A stretch of 64,000 nucleotides of DNA from the NCBI GenBank assembly GCA_003244185.1, contig QHBT01000069.1, positions 1 to 64,000 on the forward strand. The letters are read 5' to 3'. Below, piece by piece: positions 59,105 to 64,000 of this stretch. The position numbers and the translations under genes are program-made. Positions within the stretch are counted from its first letter, which is position 1; every line of letters begins with the position of its first letter. This DNA comes from Candidatus Dormiibacter spiritus (GTDB taxonomy: Bacteria > Chloroflexota > Dormibacteria > Dormibacterales > Dormibacteraceae). Under the pieces are notes generated by a model. It worked only from the letters and a program-made list of their open reading frames with translations, ran no database searches and was not told where the DNA came from.

Positions 59105-60000
59105 GCGGCCGGCCGCCCGACGCCGGGCTGTTACCGCAGTGGGGCGTCAACTTCAGCCCGCGCCACGCCGCCCACGTGGGGCTTGACGCGCCGGCCGCTT
59201 TCCAAGCCCTCCTGACAGCAGGCTTTCGTGGCTTCCGACTGAGCTGCTTCTGGGATGAGGTGGCAGGCGGCCGCTCAGAGCTGGAGGTGTACCTGGATGC
59301 GGCAGCCGCCGCCGGGGCCCGGGTGCTGCTCACGGTCGGCATGAAGGGCATGCGCTGGCCCGAGTTCTATGTCCCAGACGGGCGCGAGCAGGAAGCGGTG
59401 CTCGAATTCGTGGCGCAGTCGGTGCGCCGTCATCGCACTCATCCGGCGGTGGCGGCGTGGCAGGTCGAGAACGAGCCGCGCAACCGCTCAGGGCCGGAGA
59501 ACGCCCTGGTCGAGCTCGGGCTGCTCAGAGCTGAGCTGGCGATCGTGCGCGAGCTAGACTCCCGGCCGGTCGTGCTGAACTGCTTTCGCCACTTCACTCT
59601 GCGCAGCGAGTGGGCGTCCCGGCCATCACGCTGGCGGAGTGCCCAAGCGCAGCTGCTGCCGCTGCTGCTGCCTGGTGACGTGCTGGGGCTCGACGTTTAC
59701 ACAGATATGCCGGGCAGCCGGGCCCGACCCACCTGGCCCTGGGAGGCGGCCTGGCTTCGGCGGCGCGTCCAGCGGGCCGGCCGCCGGGCGTGGGTGATCG
59801 AGGCGCAGGCCGAGCCCTGGGGTGAGGCCGGCCACGACCCGGGGCGCCTGCCTGTCTTGGCCCGCCGCTTGGCGCAGCTGCGATTTGAGACAGTGGTGCT
59901 CTGGGGTGCCGAACACTGGCTGCTGCGAAAAGAGGACGGCGATGACAGGTGGTGGCAGGCCGCGGTCAGCCTATTGAACGGTCCGGCGGCTCCGGACTAG
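59101..60000 (+). CDS. Glycoside hydrolase-like (clan GH-A) protein, probable CTG start
   Basis: A 299-residue TIM barrel. The acid/base is in WQVENEPRN and the nucleophile in VIEAQAEPW, as in GH5-like enzymes. No signal peptide is visible. The first canonical start is GTG 59176, after strand 1 (LLPQWGVNFSPRHAAHVGL). Two in-frame stops upstream leave only CTG 59101 (overlapping the TGA of the previous gene) or CTG 59128. Substrate is unknown. It may act inside the cell or leave by another route. Confidence 0.78.
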   Translation: MSGRPPDAGLLPQWGVNFSPRHAAHVGLDAPAAFQALLTAGFRGFRLSCFWDEVAGGRSELEVYLDAAAAAGARVLLTVGMKGMRWPEFYVPDGREQEAVLEFVAQSVRRHRTHPAVAAWQVENEPRNRSGPENALVELGLLRAELAIVRELDSRPVVLNCFRHFTLRSEWASRPSRWRSAQAQLLPLLLPGDVLGLDVYTDMPGSRARPTWPWEAAWLRRRVQRAGRRAWVIEAQAEPWGEAGHDPGRLPVLARRLAQLRFETVVLWGAEHWLLRKEDGDDRWWQAAVSLLNGPAAPD

Positions 60001-60038
60001 GCAGCTCGCGAGCTCTTGGGATCCACTGCAGCGTCGTT

Positions 60039-60542
60039 TCAGGCCACCAGGAGGTCCTCACCGTTGCTGCTGGTGATGTCTGCCAGCCGCAGCGTGAGCT
60101 CCGCGAGCGTGGCGTCGGAGTGGAGCACGCCAACCTCGATCGACTCGCTGAGGCGCAGGTGGGCCACCTCCGCGCAGTCCCGGAGGAAGGGGAAGACCAC
60201 AGGCCGCACCAGGTTGAGCAGGTAGTCTGGCTCCGGCCTGACCAGCGCTCCGTCCTCGGCGGCAGGGGCGCTCCCGTGGAAGGCGATGATCACCACCTCG
60301 TCGCTGAGGGCGACCGGGTCCCGCCAGCCATGATCCGCCGCCGATGTCGCCGCCAGCATGTGCAGTCTGTGCATCAACCTCGCCATGGGCCGGGCAGGCC
60401 CTTCGATCCAGAGCGGGACATCCCGCAGCGGAGAGAACAGTCCCTGCTCGGGATAGCGGGCGGAGAAGCCCAACTCCTCGACGCCCGAGAACGGCGCCGG
60501 CACCCGCAGCGTCAGCGAAGGCAACGGAAAGTGGGTGGCCAT
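60039..60542 (-). CDS. Hypothetical protein
   Basis: A 167-residue protein with a mix of strand and helix (LTLRVPAPFSGVEELGF, EVVIIAFHGSAP, YLLNLVRPVVFPFLRD). No signal peptide or membrane helix. I do not recognise the family. An AT-rich ATTAAT lies 5 bases before the ATG on its strand, shared with the divergent CoA-transferase region. Confidence 0.6.
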   Translation of the reverse strand: MATHFPLPSLTLRVPAPFSGVEELGFSARYPEQGLFSPLRDVPLWIEGPARPMARLMHRLHMLAATSAADHGWRDPVALSDEVVIIAFHGSAPAAEDGALVRPEPDYLLNLVRPVVFPFLRDCAEVAHLRLSESIEVGVLHSDATLAELTLRLADITSSNGEDLLVA

Positions 60543-60584
60543 GGCTGATTAATGCATGAATGGCGTGAAGCTGCCAAGTACACA

Positions 60585-60607
60585 GGAGGCTGACAATGTC
60601 GCTGTGA
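60585..60607 (+). promoter_or_regulatory. Three-codon upstream ORF with perfect ribosome site
   Basis: AGGAGG lies 6 bases before ATG 60596, which encodes only MSL. Its TGA (60605-60607) overlaps GTG 60604 of the CoA transferase as GTGA. This would load ribosomes directly on the true start. An in-frame ATG 60556 further up has no ribosome site. Confidence 0.45.
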
Positions 60608-61671
60608 GCCTGGCCGGGGTGCGCGTGCTGGATCTGACCCGCCTCCTGCCCGGCGGCTTCTGCAGCCTGCTCCTCGCTGAGCAGGGCGCCGAGGTGACGA
60701 AGCTGGAGGCCCCAGAAGGTGACCCTCTCCGCCGCTATCCGCCGGTCGTCGACGGCCAGAGCGTGCTCTTCGACGCGATCTCTGCCGGCAAGCGCAGCGC
60801 CGTGCTGGACCTGAAAGCGGAAGCCGGGCGCGAGGCCCTGCTGCGTCTGGCCGCTCACAGCGACGTGTTGCTGGAGGGGAACCGGCCAGGAACCCTCGAG
60901 CGCCTGGGGTTGGGCTGGCCGGTACTGAGGGCAGCCAATCCTCGGCTGATCCTATGCTCGCTCACGGGTTACGGGCAAACCGGCAAGTTGGCGGCCCGGG
61001 CCGGGCACGACCTCAACTACGTGGCCCTGGCCGGGGTCCTGGCCCTGAACCGGCCGCGGGGCGGAGAACCTCATCCGCTCAGTGTGCAGGTGGCGGATCT
61101 GGGCGGCGCGCAGATGGCCGCCTTCCACATCGCGGTCGCCCTCTACGACGTTGCCCGGGGCGGCGCCGGTAGGCACCTGGACGTGAGCCTGGCCCGGACG
61201 GCGCACCGCTGGCTGGAGCTGACGGCGGCCGAGCAGGCCGCGGCGCCCAGCGAGCTGGCGCCTCAGCTGAGCGGCCGCTATGCCTGTTATGACGTCTACG
61301 CCTGCCGCGACGGTGGCTTTCTCTCCCTGGCGGCGCTGGAGCCGAAGTTCTGGGCCAACCTCTGCCGGGCGCTCGGCCGCCCTGATTTGACACGGCGGCA
61401 GTTCCAGCCCGACCAGGCGGCACTGCGGCAGGAGCTGCAGGCCATCTTCGGAGCCAGAGGACGCGATGAGTGGGCCCAACGGCTGGCCGGTGAGGACGTC
61501 TGCTGCGAGCCGGTGCTGGAGCTGTCTCAAGTCAGGTCAGGCGTCCAGTGGCCTGCCCGGTCGCCTCGGCGGCCGGCGCCCCGATTGGGGGAGCACACCG
61601 CTGAGGTGCTGGCAGAGGTAGGGCTCGGCAGCGGCGCGACAGGCGGTGTCGGGGGCCCTGGGCTCGGCTAG
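60604..61671 (+). CDS. Class III CoA transferase (CaiB/BaiF family)
   Basis: A 355-residue protein: SLAGVRVLDLTRLLPGGF at the N-terminus, VLLEGNRPGTLERLGLG, and catalytic Asp in GHDLNYVALAGV. It resembles alpha-methylacyl-CoA racemase or formyl-CoA transferase types. GTG 60604 gives the typical family start. ATG 60556 adds 16 non-conserved residues. Its stop overlaps that of coaE on the other strand. Confidence 0.87.
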   Translation: MSLAGVRVLDLTRLLPGGFCSLLLAEQGAEVTKLEAPEGDPLRRYPPVVDGQSVLFDAISAGKRSAVLDLKAEAGREALLRLAAHSDVLLEGNRPGTLERLGLGWPVLRAANPRLILCSLTGYGQTGKLAARAGHDLNYVALAGVLALNRPRGGEPHPLSVQVADLGGAQMAAFHIAVALYDVARGGAGRHLDVSLARTAHRWLELTAAEQAAAPSELAPQLSGRYACYDVYACRDGGFLSLAALEPKFWANLCRALGRPDLTRRQFQPDQAALRQELQAIFGARGRDEWAQRLAGEDVCCEPVLELSQVRSGVQWPARSPRRPAPRLGEHTAEVLAEVGLGSGATGGVGGPGLG

Positions 61672-62270
61672 GCCAGGCCGGCAGCGACCTGCGACCAGAC
61701 CCTGTCGACCTCGGCCGGCAGCCGGTCCAGCGGGCCCGAGTTGTCGATGACGTAGGGCGTCAACCGTCGCTTCTCCTCGATCGGCAGCTGGGCAGCTATG
61801 CGCGCCTCAGCGTCGGCCGGAGCCATGCCGCGCTGCTCGACCAGGCGCTGGAGTTGAGCGGCACGCGGCGCGTAGACCACCATGACGGCGCTGAACCCCT
61901 CGGCTCCTCGCGCCTCGTAGAGCAAGGGGATGGACTGCACAACCATCGGCTCGCCACGGTCGGCCAGCTCGCGCTGCCGCTCAGCCATCCAGGCCCGGAC
62001 CCGAGGGTGGACTATGGCATTGAGCCGCGCCAGCCGGTCGGGATCGCCAAAAGCCAAGGCAGCCAGCCGCTGGCGGTCCAAGTCTCCAGTCTCTGTCAAG
62101 ATCTCGCTGCCGAACTCTTTGACGAGCTCCGCCAACCCCTCGCTGCCGGCTGCCTGGACGGCGCGGGCGGCCTCATCGGCGTCGATGACGGGCAGACCCC
62201 GACGAACCAGCAGCTCGGCGGCTGCGCTCTTGCCCGTGCCGATTCCGCCGGTCAGTCCCACCAGCTTCAT
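61668..62270 (-). CDS. coaE: Dephospho-CoA kinase
   Basis: A 200-residue P-loop kinase: GLTGGIGTGKSAAAELL, VIDADEAARAV and IPLLYEARG. It performs the last step of coenzyme A synthesis. TAGAGT ends 9 bases before the ATG, and no ribosome site is present. Confidence 0.95.
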   Translation of the reverse strand: MKLVGLTGGIGTGKSAAAELLVRRGLPVIDADEAARAVQAAGSEGLAELVKEFGSEILTETGDLDRQRLAALAFGDPDRLARLNAIVHPRVRAWMAERQRELADRGEPMVVQSIPLLYEARGAEGFSAVMVVYAPRAAQLQRLVEQRGMAPADAEARIAAQLPIEEKRRLTPYVIDNSGPLDRLPAEVDRVWSQVAAGLA

Positions 62271-62336
62271 GCCACCGCGACTCTAGCCCGCCCTGGGCAA
62301 CTGTGAGTGGTGATCGGTTCCCTACGATGTGGCTCG
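62271..62336. promoter_or_regulatory. Divergent leaderless-type promoters of coaE and the FixC-like gene
   Basis: Leftward TAGAGT-CGCGGTGGC-ATG and rightward TACGAT (62323-62328)-GTGGCTCG-ATG. Both lack ribosome sites. Confidence 0.5.
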
Positions 62337-63674
62337 ATGAGTGAGGAGGAGAAGCTTGACGCCATAGTGGTGGGCGCCGGCCCCGCCGGTATCGCGGCAG
62401 CGATCACCATGGCCAAAGCCGGTCTCCAGGTGGCTCTGATCGAGAAGGGCGCCAAACCGGGTTCTAAGAACGTCATGGGCGGCATTCTCTACACGCACTT
62501 CCTGGAGGCAGTGGTCGGCGAGAGGTGGCAACAAGCACCGCTGGAGCGGCCCATCATCGAAGAGCAGCGCTGGCTGATGACCGAGGAGGCCGCCATCCGA
62601 CTGGTCGGCTACAAGAACCTTCGCAACCGCGCCCACCCGCACTCCTTCTCGGTCTTGAGGGCCCGCTTCGACGCCTGGTTCGCCGCCCAGGCGGAGGAGG
62701 CCGGCGCTTTCCTGTTGCCCGAGACGGTGGTTGAACAGCTGGTGGTCGAGAACGGCCGCGTGGTCGGGGTGAAGACCGCGACGGAGGAGCTGCGGGCCGA
62801 CGTGACAGTGGTTTGCGAGGGCGTCGGGCTGGGCAGCAAGCTGCTGGAGCGCGCCGGCCTGAAGAAGCCGCTGCGGGCGAATCAGGTGGCCATGGCTGTG
62901 AAGGAGGTGATCAGCCTCGATCCCGGGTTGATCGAATCGCGCTTCAACTGCGAACCCGGCGAAGGAGCTTCCATCGAGTGCTACGGCGACGCCACCCGCG
63001 GCCTCTCCGGCTTCATGTTCATCTACACCAACCGGGACACCCTGAGCGTCGGCGGGGGAGCCCTCCTGAGCGAGATGAGCGACACCCGGCTGAGCCGGGC
63101 GGAACTGGCCGAGCGCGCGCCAAATGCGGTCCTGGAGCACTTCAAGTCGCACCCGGCGATCCGACCTCTCCTGGCCGGAGGCGAGACTGTCGAGTTCCTG
63201 GCCAAAATGATCCCGGAGGGCGGCCATCGCGCCATTCCCAAGCTCTACGGTGACGGTTACGTCGTCTGCGGGGATGCCGCCATGCTCTCAAATCCAGTGC
63301 ACCGAGAGGGCTCGAACCTGGCGATGGAGTCAGGCCGGCTGGCCGGCGAGACAATCATTCACGCCAAGGAGAAGGGCGAGTTCAGCGCGTCCTCGCTGCG
63401 CGAGTACAAGGGCAAGCTCGACCAGAGCTGGATCATGGCCGACATGCGCAAGTACGACAAGGCGGTGCCTTTGCTCGAGCACAACCCGCGTCTGCTCGGC
63501 AGGTACCCAGGCATCATGGACAGTGCGCTGGATGAGTTCTTCCGGGTCGACGGCGTCTCCAAGTGGGAGAAGCAGCGCCGCATCAGCAAGATGGTCCGCA
63601 AAGAGGGGGGCCTGCGCCTGATCCGCGACAGCGTGAAGGCGGGCCTCACCCTCTACCGGCCCTTCCGCCGCTAA
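62337..63674 (+). CDS. FixC / ETF-quinone oxidoreductase-like flavoprotein
   Basis: A 445-residue FAD protein: AIVVGAGPAGIAAAITMAKA, GSKNVMGGILYTHFLEAV, and GDAAMLSNPVHREGSNLAME near the FAD end. It is the FixC type and passes electrons from ETF to quinone. No FixX ferredoxin and no etfAB lie next to it in the window. The ATG 62337 follows a TACGAT box by 8 bases. The frame to 62307 is an extension without support. Menaquinone from the men genes is a likely acceptor. Confidence 0.9.
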   Translation: MSEEEKLDAIVVGAGPAGIAAAITMAKAGLQVALIEKGAKPGSKNVMGGILYTHFLEAVVGERWQQAPLERPIIEEQRWLMTEEAAIRLVGYKNLRNRAHPHSFSVLRARFDAWFAAQAEEAGAFLLPETVVEQLVVENGRVVGVKTATEELRADVTVVCEGVGLGSKLLERAGLKKPLRANQVAMAVKEVISLDPGLIESRFNCEPGEGASIECYGDATRGLSGFMFIYTNRDTLSVGGGALLSEMSDTRLSRAELAERAPNAVLEHFKSHPAIRPLLAGGETVEFLAKMIPEGGHRAIPKLYGDGYVVCGDAAMLSNPVHREGSNLAMESGRLAGETIIHAKEKGEFSASSLREYKGKLDQSWIMADMRKYDKAVPLLEHNPRLLGRYPGIMDSALDEFFRVDGVSKWEKQRRISKMVRKEGGLRLIRDSVKAGLTLYRPFRR

Positions 63675-63685
63675 GGTAACCGACC

Positions 63686-64000
63686 TCAGCCGACTGGGCG
63701 GGCGCGCACCTGGAGGCGGTGGTAGCCGGAGGCGCCATTGGGGAAGCTGGGAGCCTCCTGGCTGGTCTGCACCTCTCCGGAACCGTCCCGCGCCCGCACC
63801 ACCAGCGTGTAGGCCCCTTCTTGGGCCGGCCGCCAGGTGGCCCGCCAGCGGGTCCAGGTCAGCTCGGAGAGCGGCGCTTCCAGCTCGGCCGGATGCCAGC
63901 TGCGGCCCCCATCCGCACTCCACTCCACCGCGTGCACGCCCCGCACCCCGGCGAAGGCGACTCCAGCCAGCTGCACAGGGCTGAGCAGGGAGGAGCCGAG
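63686..64000 (-). CDS. Sulfite-oxidase-type Mo-co dimerisation domain, C-terminal part
   Basis: The visible 104 residues (VQLAGVAFAGVRGVHAVEWS, ADGGRSWHPAEL, GYHRLQVRARPVG) match the Ig-like dimerisation domain at the end of sulfite-oxidase-family molybdoenzymes. The catalytic domain with the Mo-binding Cys is outside the window. It converges on the FixC-like gene with 11 bp between. Confidence 0.82.
   Translation of the reverse strand, partial: LGSSLLSPVQLAGVAFAGVRGVHAVEWSADGGRSWHPAELEAPLSELTWTRWRATWRPAQEGAYTLVVRARDGSGEVQTSQEAPSFPNGASGYHRLQVRARPVG

Overview
The window is GC-rich bacterial chromosome, densely packed with genes and with no rRNA, tRNA, CRISPR array, transposase or phage gene that I could recognise. 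Gene content (a form II CO-dehydrogenase-like molybdenum hydroxylase cluster, a menaquinone set, a DUF222/HNH protein, GalU, Lgt, GltX, CoaE) fits a soil-type high-GC lineage of the Actinobacteriota / Chloroflexota / Dormibacterota kind. The phylum is inferred from gene style only.

Layout. 1-1563 (minus): an SPFH/zinc-ribbon protein and the start of a Gly-rich secreted or membrane protein. 1680-5638 (minus): a catabolic-looking operon (HpcH/HpaI aldolase, IlvD/EDD dehydratase, ACS-type MFS transporter), divergent from a second MFS transporter (5720-7069). 7066-20630: a divergent molybdenum hydroxylase island. Leftward run coxG, an S9 peptidase, an amidase and a lone lipoyl-domain protein. Rightward run coxS-coxL-coxM, a second amidase, coxD, an EamA permease, coxE and coxF/xdhC. 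20627-25657: HNH protein, ECF sigma factor with DGPF partner, protein-isoaspartate methyltransferase, AP endonuclease IV. 25705-35826: acyl-CoA synthetase followed by menE, menB, menA, menC, menH, menD and, past a DinB protein, menF behind a MerR regulator. 36579-41755: HtrA-type lipoprotein protease, lytic transglycosylase, response regulator, a divergent degenerate histidine-kinase-like protein, GNAT, a 31-residue membrane peptide, MBL hydrolase. 41791-45149: an M-box Mg2+ riboswitch, a short leader ORF, an NRAMP-type transporter lacking the Mn-selecting Met, and a soluble MgtE-like regulatory protein. 45170-55988: housekeeping and cell-envelope genes (M23 peptidase, RlmN, DUF72, MpaB-like, Lgt, GltX, S51 peptidase, hydrolase, PlsC, Lrp-like, Thr dehydratase, GalU). 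56059-60000: small proteins, NfeD-like protein, flotillin, PspA-like coiled coil, glycoside hydrolase. 60039-64000: unknown protein, CoA transferase, CoaE, FixC-like flavoprotein, tail of a sulfite-oxidase-type enzyme.

Two genome-wide signals stand out more than any one gene. First, many operon heads lack a Shine-Dalgarno sequence and instead have a TANNNT -10 box ending 6-10 bases before the start codon, as expected for leaderless mRNAs. Second, at least four genes (menA, a GNAT, a DUF72 protein, a glycoside hydrolase) have conserved N-termini that no ATG/GTG/TTG start can cover, while a CTG sits at the expected place, in two of the four overlapping the upstream stop as CTGA. Short intercistronic devices recur: ATGA, GTGA and TAGTG overlaps, and tiny upstream ORFs that end on the start codon of menB and of the CoA transferase.
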